From JAHIKV01 sp963733145 (lineage in GTDB: Bacteria; Planctomycetota; Planctomycetia; Pirellulales; Thermoguttaceae), in the NCBI GenBank assembly GCA_963733145.1, contig CAVTCJ010000004.1:124001-188000 (forward strand): a stretch of 64,000 nucleotides of DNA. Direction: 5' to 3'. The notes under the pieces are model-generated. The model did no database searches. It saw only the letters and a list, made by a program, of their open reading frames with translations, and was not told where the DNA came from. Shown piece by piece: positions 42,513 through 53,916 of this stretch. Position numbers and translations under genes: made by a program. Position 1 is the stretch's first letter. Each line of letters starts with the position of its first letter.

Positions 42513-45500
42513 TCAATCCTCCGGCACGGTCACGCGGAGCGGCCGCGGCGCGGCGATCGCCCCCGCGACGAGTTTCTTCCGCGCGGTCAGCAGCAGGCGA
42601 TAATCGTCCACCTCGGACCGTGCCGCGTTCTCGTAGAAGAACGTATGGCGGATGACGCCCGTGCTCACGTTGTAACGATGGATGACCCGCTCGGGCGGCG
42701 GCTGCATCTCGACCTTCACCGAATACAGGTCGCCGCCGGGCGGATGGCGTTCGACGACGATTACCCGGAACGGATCGCCGGGACGTTGGCCGGCGACGGA
42801 GTTCATCTCGAAGGACACGCCCGGCGCCGCGGCCAGGTCCAGCTTGCCGGAGCGGAAGTCGCCGACGCGGAACGTGCGGTCGGGGGGCGTTCGCTGCAGC
42901 TTGCACCACAGCCGGATCTCGGCCTCCTTGATCGACGCCGGCCAATTCGGCGCCAGGCACGTGAGCACCGGCACGGGACAGTCGGGCAGGAACGTCACGT
43001 CGTAAAAGACGTACTCTTTGACGCCGCCCGAGGCGACGGTGCCGACCGGGCGGACTTCGATCCAGGCCTCCTGCGGCCGGGGACTGAATTGCTCCGCGTC
43101 GGAGTTCTGCACCGAGACGAAGAACTTTACGGCCGCGGATTTCCATTCCGGCAGATGGGCGCCAAGGAAAAACAGCCGGTTCCGCTCGTCGCCCGGCGCC
43201 GGAACTTTGTCGATCGCGTCGCGAAGCCCCTTCGAGTAACGATGATGGATCAGGCGATATTTGCCCTCCTCACCGTTGCGGGCGACGAACAGTTCGAGGG
43301 CCTCGCCCCCTTCGACCGCCACCCGCGCATCGGCCGAATGCTCGGGATCGATCAGCCGCACGAGATAGTCGGCGCCGGCCGTCGGCGGCCGGTCCAGCTC
43401 GCAGGGCATGTTCAACTCCAGCGGCCGCGGCGTCACCCGCCGTCCGCCGGGCAGCGTCTCCACCACGTACTCGCTCAGCGACAGGGAGCGTTGCAGCGCG
43501 GTCAGCAGCGCGGTCGGGTCCTGAGCGGAGAGGAATAGGCCCCCGGCCCCCTTGGCCAACTCTTGCAGGTCGCCGAGGCTTTGCCGGTCCGAGTCGTTGG
43601 CGGTCTTCAGTTGGAAGCCGACGATGTCGAGTCTGAATGTTGTTATTGCCGGGCATTTTCAGTTCCCGTTCCACGTCGGCGCGGTATTTTATGTCCGGCC
43701 CGCGGCCGCTCTGCTCGTTTACTCCGTCGGTGATGACCACGATCCGCCGGGGGCCGGTCCCCGCCTCGCTCCGCAGGTGGCGGATGGCTTCGATCACGGC
43801 CAGATAGAGGGGCGTCTCGCCCAGGTTGTCCAAGCCCGCCAGCCGGCGGCTAATCTCGTCGTACTCGTTGCGGCCAAAGGGGCCGGGCGGCAGGGCCAAC
43901 TCCACGTCGTTGCTGGGATTGATCTGGGCCAACTCCGGCGGCCGGGGAATGAATCGCCGCGGATTTTGCGGGTCGCGGACGACCACTTCGCTCGGATTCT
44001 CCGGATTCCAGCCGACGCGGTGCCCGTAGAGCATCAAACCCACGTGATACGGATTCTGCGGCCCGATCAGCCGCCGCAAAATCTGTTCGAGCGTATTGCG
44101 GGCCAGATTCAGCCGGGTCGTCTCCTTCCCCTCGACAACCTGCCGGGCGCCCATGCTGCCCGAGCAGTCGAGAATGAACATCACGGTGCTGGTTTGCCGC
44201 ATTTCGCCGCGGACGACGACCGTGGGCCGGGGGTAATCGGGCCGCGTATAGACGATGTCCAGGCCGGTCGCCGGCGGCACGTAGAAATCGTCCCAGTGCA
44301 ACTGGCCCCGGTACAACGCCACCGCCTGGAGGCGATCGGCCTTTTCCAGCCGGGCATTGTTGGGAATCCAGTAGGCCGGAGCGAGTTCCTTGCCCGGCCC
44401 CCCCACGGCCAATTCCATGCGGCGCAGCGGCGACTGCGACAGGTTCAACAACGGCAGCAAGCCGGCCGAATCCCGCACATAGACCGCCGCCATGCCCGGG
44501 GGGATATGCTGCGGCACGATCACCGAGAAATCGTGCTTCACCGCCGGATCGCTCCGGTCGACGAAGACGTTCTTCGGTTCCACGTTCGGCTGGACGCCTT
44601 GCCGGGCGGCATCCGCCAAAAAGCCGATCGCCGCTTTCCAGCGGGGAATGGCCTTGCGGAGCTTCTCGGCCGACTCGCCGTAAGCGCCGGCGACGGCAGC
44701 AAAGTACGGCTCCGCTTGGCCGGGTGCCGCGCCCCAGAAATCGGTCGCCGTGCGGCTGCCTTGCCAGAGCATCAGGTAATGCAGATCGAGCCGTCGCAAC
44801 GGTTCGGCCGGATCCACGCCCAATCGGCCGCGCAGCCGATCGTCGAGGAACGAGGCCGCCGCGCGGCAGAGCCGGTCGGCCCGGTCGTCTCCCGCCCGAA
44901 CCGCGTCGGGCGGTTGCCCCTTTTTTTCCTCCAGCAGCTTGGTTGTCGCGCGGAGATCGGCCTCGACCGGCTCAGGCAGGCCGATCAGCCGGCGGCGGAG
45001 GTCTTCGCCCTGGCGGGCCAAACGCTTGAGCAGCGCCTCGCGGTCGAGGTCGGGCTGACGTCCTGTGGGCGAGGCTGCCAACCTGCCGCTATCGGCGCTG
45101 TCGAGAATCATCGCCATCGGCAACTCGTTCCAATCGCTCAGCCGTTTAAGCGTTTGCTCGGCGAGTTCGCCGGCGGCGTTTTGCTCCGTCTTTTTCTCCT
45201 TCACGGCCACTTCATATTGTGTGCCGGCGGGAGCGATTTCGCGGGCGATCGACAGGTACTCGTCGCGGAGCCGGTTGCGCTGCTGCCCGCTCAGCAGCGG
45301 CACGCTGAGCACGGCGGCTATCCGATGCAGCGTCTGCTTGTCGGCGCCGGCGGTCTTCAATTCGGCGCATTCCTGTTGAAACGTGCCGTCCAGCGTCTGC
45401 AAGGCGGCGGCGAGGCGCGACGCCGCTGCCGCCGCTTCCGGCGGCCACTCCGCGTCGGACACATGCGCGTTTAGCTCATGGCCGAGGCTTTGCACGCCAT

Positions 45501-47594
45501 CAATTGCCTGACGCAATTGATGGTCTGCCGTTTCGTAGCCCTCACCCCCGGCCCCTCTCCCTGAGGGAGAGGGGAGATTGTGCTTGTCGTTCTGCCGTCT
45601 GGCGAGGGTCCATTGCACGAGGCAGGGGAGTTCGGCCCAGGCACGGTCGCGGAGTTGGAAGGCGGCGGCGATTTCGCCGCCCCGCTGGATCGTTGCGGCA
45701 AACGTCCCGCCTTGCCCGTTTTCGCCGATCAAACCATTCCACAGCCCGTCGGCCTGGGCGAGGGCCTCGGGCGAGCCGACAAACAGCCGGTCCTCGGCCT
45801 CGCGGCGCGATTGATCGGCCGGCCCCATCGGCGGCTGGAGCCAGTAGAGGACCCGGGCGTCGGCGGGCGCCGCGGCCTGCTCGGCAAGGTTCCGGGCGGC
45901 CAGCGCGCGGTGGATGCGGTCGCCCCCGCTTTCCAACATCGGCGGATCGAGATATGCGTCGAGCATTCGCAGGAAGTGAATCTCGACCGGATCATAAGCG
46001 GGCCGCTCGACGGCGCCATCGAGGTAGTTCAGCGCCGCAGGCAGATCGCGGACGTGCGAAGAATCGGCCAGCAGCCACGCCCAGACCGCTGTCGAGGCTG
46101 AGCGGTACGAATAAGGCCGTTGCGGCTCGGCTTTCATCTCGGTGGGCTTGGCGGCAGGGGGCTTGTCGGCGGTTTTCGCGGCAATAGTCTTATCGGCCGG
46201 CTTGGCTTCCGATGTCTTTTTTTCCGGCGGTTTCACCCACGGCGCGGCGGCGGGCATAACCGCTGCGGCCGGAGGCCATCCGCCGTATTCGCTGAGCAGC
46301 GGGAAGCTGTAGGCCGCCGCCTCGCCGCCGGCCGGGTCCCGGGCCAGCGCGCCGGCCAGCGACTCCGCCTGTTTTTCGACGTCGTTGAACTCGCCTTCAT
46401 AGGCCGAGCCCGCCGCCACCAATTGTTCCAGCCGGAGGAGTTTCTGCTGGAACGATTCCCAGGCCAGAGGCTGAAAGCGATACGGGAAGCCGCGGCGAAG
46501 TTCCGCGTGCTTCTCCCAGAGGGCGGCGATCTGTTGCCACCGCGGATCGGCTTCGCCCAGGGCGGGAACCGTGGTCGGCCGGCTCGAGCGGCGGAAAACG
46601 ACCGGGAAATCCGTCTCGGCGGGCAGCAGCATCGGTTCCTGCACGTCGGCCCGATTCTCAGTTACCCATTGCCCTACGTAGGCCCGCAGATAGTGCAGCA
46701 GTTCCTGCAAACCGATAACTTTGTTGCCGTTTCCCGAGGGTTCGAGGTCGGCGGCGCCGCCGAGTCCCTGGGAGAGGAAATAGCCGAAGACGGAGCCTTT
46801 CAGTTCCGGCGCGGCCCAGCCGATTTGCCCCGGGCTGGTCGAATTGAGTACGGCCAGGTTGGGAACGTTCATCTCCGCGAGCACGGCCTGCAGCCGATCG
46901 GCGAAGCCGTTGTAGGCGAGGCCCAGGTTCCAGTTGGCGCCCATCCGGGTAGAGTCGAGGATCAGCAGCTTCTTGACATCGGCGGGCAAGTGGCGGGCGG
47001 AGTCGCCCGTTACAAAAAGTTGATCGAGCAGATCGCGGACGCGGAGCCATTGATCGCTCTGCCAGGGCGAAGCGCCGGGGGGAATCAGGCAGGGCTCGTC
47101 CTGGCCGTCGACGGCGCCGGGCATACTGAGATAAATGACGACCAGGTCCTTATGCGGTCCGCCGGGCTGGACGGCCGCGAGTTGCCGGCGGAGTTCGGCG
47201 ACGCCCGACTCCTTCGATTCCCACGGCACGTCGATGCACTTGAGGACTTCCTCGCGGTCGAGCGATTGCAGCCGCTCGGCGTCTTCGGCGGCCCAGGCGT
47301 TGGGCGGCAGCGGAAAGGGGCAATCGGTGGTCACGCCCAGCAAAACCGGCGTGCGGAGCGGTTTCCAGGCCAACCAGACGATGAAGCCGGCCACCAAGGC
47401 CAGGAACAGCAGCGACCAGGCGGCGAGGCGAAAGCGGTGCCGGATTGCCGCCCGCTCGTACTGATTGTCCCGCTTCTCCGTCCAACCGGCCCGCTTCCGG
47501 CCGGGCGGCGGGGGCCGGCCGTCGAGGCCGCCTTTGCCCGCCAACTCGGGCGTTGCGGCCGGTTCGATGAGGAACCGGGATTTTCGTCGGGCAT
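42513..47594 (-). CDS. Membrane-anchored pseudo-caspase plus VWA-domain protein, frameshifted twice
   Basis: About 1690 residues. It starts MPDENPGSSSNRPQRP at 47594. A shift near 47548 leads into a basic stretch and one membrane segment (LAAWSLLFLALVAGFIVWLA). The next 250 residues have caspase-fold text in which the catalytic positions are changed: VVIYLSMPGAVDGQDEPCLI where xxxGHG is usual, and KLLILDSTRMGANWN where DxCxSG is usual. A long helical region follows. Then a VWA domain with the metal site FILDCSGSMGARQ and VVITDGVNEQ (about 43690-44190). A shift near 43640 restores QLKTANDSDRQSLGDLQELA and the C-terminal beta-rich domain to 42513. Probably a surface or membrane scaffold. Confidence 0.65.
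45540..45582. repeat. Intergenic-type palindrome lying in frame inside the VWA gene
   Basis: ccctcacccccggcccctct, ccctgagggagagggg matches the repeat text at 15757-15908. In the VWA gene it reads LPSPSGRGAGGEGY without breaking the frame. Confidence 0.8.
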
Positions 47595-47661
47595 GGTGCG
47601 GTTCCGTTTCGCTGTCGGATGTAGGACGGATTTCAGTAGTTCCGAATTTTGCCGTTATCCC

Positions 47662-47727
47662 GTTTAGCGGCCGTCGGCACGACGGCCCTGTTGGCGATGC
47701 TAGCCGCCGTTCCGGCGGCTGCTAAAC
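47662..47727. repeat. GTTTAGC hairpin
   Basis: gtttagcggccgtcggcacg pairs imperfectly with gttccggcggctgctaaac. It lies between the VWA and caspase genes. Confidence 0.75.
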
Positions 47728-47752
47728 GAGTCATTCGTTCTGTTGCGGGACT

Positions 47753-50700
47753 TTACTTCGCTCGCGTCAGCGGCAACGATGTGTAGGGGAGTATTTCGTC
47801 CGGGGCCGCGGTGGGCGTCTGTGCGCCGCCGGTCAGTTTGGGCACCGAGCGCTTCACATAGGCGATTACATCGTCGAGGGTCACGATCGCGGACTCCGCG
47901 CTCCGTCGGCCCGTCGCCGGCCAGGGCCTCCAGCAGGCACTTGGTGAACGCGCCGTGTTTCCAGGAGGCCTTTTCCGCCGACCGCTGCTCGCCGGTGGCG
48001 GCCGTGACCGTAAAGACCACGTCGTCCTGCAATTGCCGGACCGCGTTTTTCAAGTCGCCGGCGCGGGGCGGCTGGATGGCGCCGCTGTAACACGTGTCCA
48101 ACATCACCAGTTTGCGGCAGGGAATATCGCCCAGCCAGCGGAAATCGTCCCAACTGAGGCAGTCCGAATAGACCCCTTTTTCCAGGTCCGAGAGCTTGAA
48201 ATCGTGACCGACAAAATAATACTTCCGCGTCTTTTCGTCCACCAGTCCGTGGCCGGCCAGGAAGAACACGATCAGGTCGTCGGGCCGGGCGTCCTGGAAA
48301 CTCGTCTTGAGTTGTTCGACCGTTTCGCGCCACTTTTTCGGCGTGACGGCCTGGTTGGTCAACACTACGTCCTTGTCGAGCGTGTAAAGCCCCTTCGATG
48401 CCGATTGCAATTTCGGCGGCCACGGCCTCGGCGTCCGCAACGGAGTAGGACAGCGGCTGAATGTCCGGGTCGCCGTACTTGTTGATTCCCAGCACGACCA
48501 GATAGAGCCGCGGCGGGGGTGTTGGCGCGGAAACGGACCGCTCGACCAGCACGTCGCTGAAGGCGGCCGTCGGCGCATCGGTGCCCACGATGACTTGGAT
48601 CAGGTTCCGCTCGTCCTTGGGCAAGGGGACTTTCCACTCGTAAGGTTACTTCCTTTCCGCCGGCCACGTCGCGCTCGCCGAGTTGTTTCTGGTCCGTGGC
48701 CACGACGCCGTTGGCAAAGACCTTGGCGCGGACCAGTTTTCGGTCGGCGGGGACCATGACGACGGCCTTCACCAGCGTCGAGTTGCCCTCGACCGTCACG
48801 CCCGACGCGGGCGAAAGGATTCTCACCCGCGGCGTGGCGGCGATTTGCGCGGGCAAGACCTCGTGCAGTTCGGTCTTGGGCGGGGCGGCCTTCGCCTGGC
48901 GGAACGCCTCCCGCAGACTGCCGGCGGGCAGCAGCCGGTCTATAACGTCGGGGCGTTCGAGCTTCTTGTAGAACTGATCGGCGCGGTAGAAGTCGGGCAG
49001 AGCTTGCAGGCCGCGGTTCACCTGCCAGCCGAAGAGGTGATAGCCGTTGATCGAAGAGTCGTAGTAACCCTCGGGCGTCCAGAACGCCCATTCCCCGCCC
49101 GTCGAGACGAACAGCGTGGCCAGCGGCTGCCAGGCGGGGAGGAGCTGGAACGGCGGCCGGGCCGCGCCGCCGCGGCTGATCTCGAAGACGACCTGCGTCA
49201 TCCAGGGCAGAGTCCGCAGCTTTTCCAGGATCGCGGCCGGGCGGTTCTCCGTCTGATCCTCGCGATCGGCCGGCCAGCGGATGGCCGTGACGACGTCGTC
49301 CACGCGCAGGCCTTTGCGATACAGCGGTCCGGCTGGATCGAGGGACTTCACCTCCAGCCCCTTGTCGCCGACCGCAAACTCCGCCCCCCAGCGGCCCAGC
49401 GGTTCCCGGCCCGCGCTGATATTCCGACAGGCTCCAAACCATGATCGTGCCGTCGGCCGAGGACGAGGCCAGCAGCCGCAGGTCGCGGGAAACGGCCAGC
49501 GAAGTGACGTAGTCGTTATGGCCGCGGAAGTGCCGGAGGATCGGGCACGGCCCCTTCTCAACCAGCGCGGTAGACGTAGACGCTGTTTTGCACGTCGGTT
49601 CCGACGGCGATGGCGAAGGGCTTGCCCTCCCGGTCGGAAATCCAGCAAAAACAGCGGGGCCGGCCTTCCAGACGGGGGTCGAGGACCACGCTGCCCTTGG
49701 GCACGCCGTTTTCGTAGAGTTGCAGCGTGCCGTCGGCCAGCGGTTTCGCCCGCCAATCGCCCTGCAACCACTCGCCGGTGAGCCAGTCGGACGCCTTGAT
49801 GGGGACATCCCGCGACAGCGACGAGCGGGTCGTGTCGAAACTCTCCTCGAGGTCGGCGTAGTCGTTGAAACCGCGGTCGCGGTAAGTCGCTGCCGAAGGC
49901 GAGGCGGTAGTAAGGCTCTTCCTTGGCGAAGGCCACCTTCAAGATCCGCCGGCCCTTGCCCGAGAGCGCGACGGGCTGATCGGGATCGGCGACCGCCGCC
50001 ACGAAGACCTCGTTGTTCTTGCCGCCCGTGTATGCCAGACGCTTGCCGTCGGGGCTGAACGCACAGGCGCGGACGTGGTCCGGCAGCTTGCGGGAAAAGA
50101 CGATCCGCCGCGCGGCGAGGTCCCAAATCTGCAACTGGCTTTTGGCGGTTTTAGGAGCAACCGACGTGCCTGCCGCCAGCCGTGTTGCCGTCGGGGCTGA
50201 AGGCGAGCGAGACGACCGGCGCGGCCGTCTCCAAGCGCTCCGCTCTGCCGGAGGCAAGGTCCCAGAGATAGAGGTTCCCTTCCAGGTCGGCCGAGGCCAG
50301 CCGGGCACCGTCGGGGCTGGCGGCCAGAGCGCTAACCATGCCGTAATGGATGGTATCCAGCACGTGCGGAAATCCCGGGCGTTGCCGGCGTTGACCTCCA
50401 TGAGTCGCCAGCGAAGCCGACCGGGCGTCTCCTCGCCCACGAAGACCGGCAGCACGACGCGGTCCTTGCCGGCGAAAACGATCGGCCGCAGTTTGGGCTG
50501 CCGGGCAATCAGGGCGGCTGTTTCCGGGCCGTAGGTCTTTTCGTCCGGCTCGTAGAGCGTCTTGGGCTTCCATTGGCCCGCGCTGCCAGAGCATGGCCTG
50601 CCCGCCGGTGTCCTGCGAAGCCAGCCACTGGCCGTCGGCGGAAAACGACAGCGAACAGACCGTCTGGCGATGGCCTTCCAGGACCTTGCTCAGGTTGCCG

Positions 50701-51138
50701 CTGACGGGATTGACCAGCAGAATTTCGCCCAGCGATCCCATCGCGCCATAGCCCCCGAAGGCCAGCAAACCGTCGTTCGGCGCGATCGAGAGGGCGTAGA
50801 TGCTGCCCCGCAGGCCGCGGGCGACCTGCCAGCGGATGGTCCGCTCGCGGAGATAGACGCGGCGGATGTCGCGGCTGATGCCCCCCAGGTTCCAGACCTG
50901 CACGATCTTGTCGAGGCCGGCGGAGCAGAGCCGGGAGGAGTCGGGCGTAAAGGCCAGACGCCTCGACGGCGGCGGTGTGCCCGTCGGCATTGATCCGCAG
51001 CCAGAGGTCTTCGTCGGCGGCGAGCCGGACGCGGGCCAGATCGCGACTACCGGCGGCGCCGTCCTCCGCGCGGACGAATCCGACGCCGGCGGCCAGGATG
51101 GCCGCCAACAAGAATGCCGGAGCAAAGTTGGTTTTCAT
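47753..51138 (-). CDS. Secreted WD40-PDZ-like-caspase (C14) protein, heavily frameshifted
   Basis: Signal peptide MKTNFAPAFLLAAILAAGVG at 51138. WD40 blades include FTPDSSRLCSAGLDKIVQVW, SADGQWLASQDTGGQAMLW and LRLLASSSADGTIMVWSLSE. A PDZ-like segment has GLEVKSLDPAGPLYRKGLRV, then RVDDVVTAI. A beta-sandwich linker (SPASGVTVEGNSTLVKAVV) precedes a caspase domain: LYLVVLGINKYGDPDIQPL, catalytic His in FFLAGHGLVDEKT and Cys in VMLDTCYSGAIQ. It ends PDEILPYTSLPLTRAK at 47753. About 1120 residues after repair of at least six indels. The signal peptide suggests periplasmic or surface location, which is odd for a caspase. Confidence 0.72.
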
Positions 51139-51212
51139 GTTACGGCCCCACTGATTGCTTAGCCCCGCGCACAGCCCGGGGCAATTGACCGCCGGCGTGG
51201 TAAGTCAATATT

Positions 51213-51278
51213 GTTTAGCAGCCGCCGGCACGGCGGCTTGCAGCGGCGTCAGGGCCGTCGTACCGACGGCCGCTAAAC
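51213..51278. repeat. GTTTAGC hairpin
   Basis: gtttagcagccgccggcacg pairs with cgtaccgacggccgctaaac. A smaller ccccgcgcacagcccgggg hairpin lies at about 51163-51183. Both are between the DUF4384 and caspase genes. Confidence 0.75.
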
Positions 51279-51390
51279 ATAGGTTGGCATTATATATCCG
51301 AGAATCCACAAACGAATTTTATCGTGGATTCGCCCACGTACATTAAATCCGGCGCTCGGCGAATCGAGCGCTTATTTTTGCTCGTCGGGG

Positions 51391-52242
51391 TTATTCTTGG
51401 CCTTCGAGCGACCGCAAGGGGATGGTCACCAGCAGTCTCGCTTGCTCGTTGTCGTTCGGGTCGCAGCTCATGTAGAGCGCGGAGGTTCCGTGGGCCGAGG
51501 GTTCCTCGAAGGTTCCCTCCTTCACTCCCCGGGTGCGGATTTCATCGGCGAGTTTCTGCATCGGATTTGGGGCGGTGATGCCGCGCCACATGACGGTGTG
51601 GTCGAGGACCTCCTTGCGGGTTTCCTCCACCGACTTGAGGACTTCCTTCCGGGTGGCCTTGAGGGTTTTGCGGAGGGCTTCTTCCTCGGGTGTGTCTTTT
51701 TCACCCGGTTTCTTGCCGAGGATGCGGGCGAGCACCGCCCGGTCGGGGACCGGCTTTTCCGCAGCCACCACCTCCAGCATTTCCTCGCCCGGCGGCGCGG
51801 TGAACTCGAAGAAACCGTCGTCGGGCAGGGCCACCGGATGGCCCGACTTCGCCAGCGGCGGATCTTCGTCAGCGGCCGGCAGCAGGAAGCCGTTTTGGCC
51901 GCTGGGGCCGGTGTGATAGATGTAGACGTAGTAGTCGCTCAACGGCTGGATGCTGACCCGGATCTTGTCGCCCACTTTGAACTCGTGCGTTTTCGGATCG
52001 ACGATGACTTCCTTCCCGTCCTGGAACAAGAGGACCTTATATTCCAGGGCGATGACTTTCTTGACCGGCTTCGAGTAGCCGACCAGTTTGGCCAAGTCGG
52101 CGCCGTTGCCGTCCTTGAAGTATTTCCGCGTGAGATCGCGGAAAGTCGGTTCCTCGGCGGAGGCGAGTTGCGCGGCGGTTGTCCACCAGGCGCAAACCGC
52201 CACCAGAACCATTGCCCAGCCGCAAGTTTTCCCGGGTTTCAT
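51391..52242 (-). CDS. Secreted DUF4384 protein
   Basis: Intact. Start at 52242 (MKPGKTCGWAMVLVAVCAWW, signal cleaved near ASAEE) with a strong aaggaggtt ribosome site at 52250-52258. The DUF4384 core is FKVGDKIRVSIQPLSDYYVY, then IYHTGPSGQNGFLLPAADED. A charged helical section (EEEALRKTLKATRKEVLKSV) and a strand-rich end follow. DUF4384 proteins are often found with caspase or kinase genes, their role unknown. Located between PAAR and caspase genes, it may be the envelope link between them (inference). Confidence 0.75.
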   Translation of the reverse strand: MKPGKTCGWAMVLVAVCAWWTTAAQLASAEEPTFRDLTRKYFKDGNGADLAKLVGYSKPVKKVIALEYKVLLFQDGKEVIVDPKTHEFKVGDKIRVSIQPLSDYYVYIYHTGPSGQNGFLLPAADEDPPLAKSGHPVALPDDGFFEFTAPPGEEMLEVVAAEKPVPDRAVLARILGKKPGEKDTPEEEALRKTLKATRKEVLKSVEETRKEVLDHTVMWRGITAPNPMQKLADEIRTRGVKEGTFEEPSAHGTSALYMSCDPNDNEQARLLVTIPLRSLEGQE

Positions 52243-52316
52243 GTTCGTAACCTCCTTAAAAAAGAGTTGTTTTGCCACAAAAAGTGTATACATCAGCCCC
52301 CCTGCAAGCAAGGGGG

Positions 52317-52600
52317 CTAACCGATCATCACGTTCGGACATCCAATGTGATCACCCCGCCGTGAACGGTCATGTCGCCGAGGCGGGCGGCGGGCATGCCG
52401 CCGATCATCACCGTAAACGACCCGAGGGCCACGGCGTCGGGCGGGCCGACGCAAGTGGCCACGTCGCCGACGCGGGCGGCGGGCATGCCGCCGATGAGCA
52501 CCGTCGGGCAACCCATCGTCAGCGGCCCGCCCACGTGTGGAACGACGCCGGTGACCATCGGGCAAACGTGTACATCGCCGATGCGGGCTGCTGGGGGCAT
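52317..52600 (-). CDS. PAAR-domain spike-tip protein, frameshifted at the end
   Basis: Begins MPPAARIGDVHVCPM. Two MPAARVGD/MPAARLGD units and GCPTVLIGG are the PAAR signature of type VI secretion spike tips. A base lost near 52342 hides the normal ending: in the next frame it reads IGCPNVMIG before a stop at 52317. About 94 residues, no effector extension. It would cap the VgrG trimer encoded upstream. Confidence 0.9.
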
Positions 52601-52636
52601 GGTTGATCTCCTCTGTTTATTGATGTTCAGAAAACT

Positions 52637-52799
52637 AATGCAACTGTTTAGCGGCCGTCGGTACGACGGCCCGTGTTCCGCTGCTGGCCGACGTACCGTC
52701 GGCCGCTAAACAGTTGCATTACTTATCTGACGGTCAATAGCGGCCGCCGGCACGCCGGCCCGTCTCCCATCGTAAGCCGCCGTGCCGGCGGCTGCTAAA
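52637..52799. repeat. Two GTTTAGC-type hairpins in tandem
   Basis: First: aatgcaactgtttagcggcc pairs with ggccgctaaacagttgcatt (52637-52720). Second: agcggccgccggcacgccgg pairs with ccgtgccggcggctgctaaa (about 52738-52799). The end of the second supplies the TAG stop of the FHA-DUF4123 gene. Confidence 0.8.
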
Positions 52800-53820
52800 C
52801 ATGTTGTGGTGTTTGTTGGACGAAACCAATGCGATTCAACATTTCGGCGACCTGCGGCGGACCGAACAATTGCCAGGTCTCCGGCAGATCGGCGAACTCG
52901 ACCAGCACGGCCTCGATGCCTGCGATCAAATGATTGACCAGCGCGGGGGTATTGTGGGCCAGGAGCATCGACATCACGCCCGGCCAACAGTAGCCGAGGA
53001 TGGCCCCGCCCTGGTCGGGCTGCTTGCCTTTTACACGCACCACGTCGCGGAGATGCGCCAGCAGCGCGGGCTTCTCAGAGCTGGAAAACAGACCGATCAC
53101 CGCGTCGTTGCCCCAGCCTTGCCCCAGCAACTCCGGCCAGGTGAGCAGGTCAGCCTGCGAAATGACCACCGGCGAGACCAAGGCCGCCACGTCGGGTTCG
53201 AGCCAGTCGAACAAATAATCGGGCTGCGTCAATTCCTCCGGCGGCGGACTGCCGAGGTTGCGAAAATCGACGATCAGGTACGCGGTCAGCGACCGGCTCA
53301 GCAGCACGGCCAACTCGGCGGGCGCAATGGCCGCCACGCTCCCGCGGCAAAGCGTCAGCCGCGAGGGGCAGGTCTCTACGGTGTACTCGACCTGGCGGCG
53401 TGCGGCCAGTGTGGCGGTGGCCCCCGACCCGTCTGACCGGTCGGACAGGTCAGACACGTCAGACCCGGCGAGCGCGATTGGCGCGGGAGCGGCCAACGGG
53501 GCACTCTGCCGCCGCACGTCCCCTTCGATCTCCACGGCGAAAATGGTCTCTCCGGCCTGGATTTTGTCGCCGGTATGCAGGACCACGGCTTCCGTCAGCG
53601 GCGCGCCGTTGAGTTGGGTGCCGTTGGTGCTGTTCAGGTCGCGCAGCCGACAGATTTCGCTGTCGGTCTCCAGCGCGAAGTGTACACCCGACATTCGCCC
53701 ATCCTGGGGGACGGAGAAATCGGCGCGCTCGGTTCGGCCTACCTGTAGCGATTGCGAAGCGCTCAGCAGGACCTTCCTGCCGGCGTCCGGTCCCGACGTG
53801 ATTTCCAGGATTACTCGCAT
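52795..53820 (-). CDS. FHA-DUF4123 fusion (phospho-Thr reader fused to spike effector adaptor)
   Basis: Intact, 341 residues. Residues about 1-100 are an FHA domain: LQVGRTERADFSVPQDGRMS, then GVHF and LRDLNSTNGTQLNG. After a Ser/Asp-rich linker, residues about 140-340 are DUF4123-like: LTAYLIVDFRNLGSPPPEEL, YLFDWLEPDVAALVSPVVIS and FLFSS-type GLFSSSEKPALLAHLRDVV. DUF4123 proteins load effectors on VgrG. FHA proteins read kinase phosphorylation. The gene lies between vgrG and PAAR. The stop codon comes from a palindromic repeat. Confidence 0.8.
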   Translation of the reverse strand: MRVILEITSGPDAGRKVLLSASQSLQVGRTERADFSVPQDGRMSGVHFALETDSEICRLRDLNSTNGTQLNGAPLTEAVVLHTGDKIQAGETIFAVEIEGDVRRQSAPLAAPAPIALAGSDVSDLSDRSDGSGATATLAARRQVEYTVETCPSRLTLCRGSVAAIAPAELAVLLSRSLTAYLIVDFRNLGSPPPEELTQPDYLFDWLEPDVAALVSPVVISQADLLTWPELLGQGWGNDAVIGLFSSSEKPALLAHLRDVVRVKGKQPDQGGAILGYCWPGVMSMLLAHNTPALVNHLIAGIEAVLVEFADLPETWQLFGPPQVAEMLNRIGFVQQTPQHV

Positions 53821-53916
53821 CGTGAGGTATGCCCGTCATCCGCGGCGGCCCTTTCCGCCCGCCGGACAGTATATCGCCGTCCGCCAATCTCTCACAGTCC
53901 GGTGCGACGGCCCCAT

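Noticed and set aside
43552..45474. Plus-strand 640-residue ORF opposite the VWA gene
   Set aside because: High-GC shadow frame. The minus strand carries recognisable VWA motifs and consistent domain text, and this one has none.
46120..47667. Plus-strand 515-residue ORF
   Set aside because: Shadow of the VWA gene. Gly/Arg-rich composition and no motif or ribosome site.
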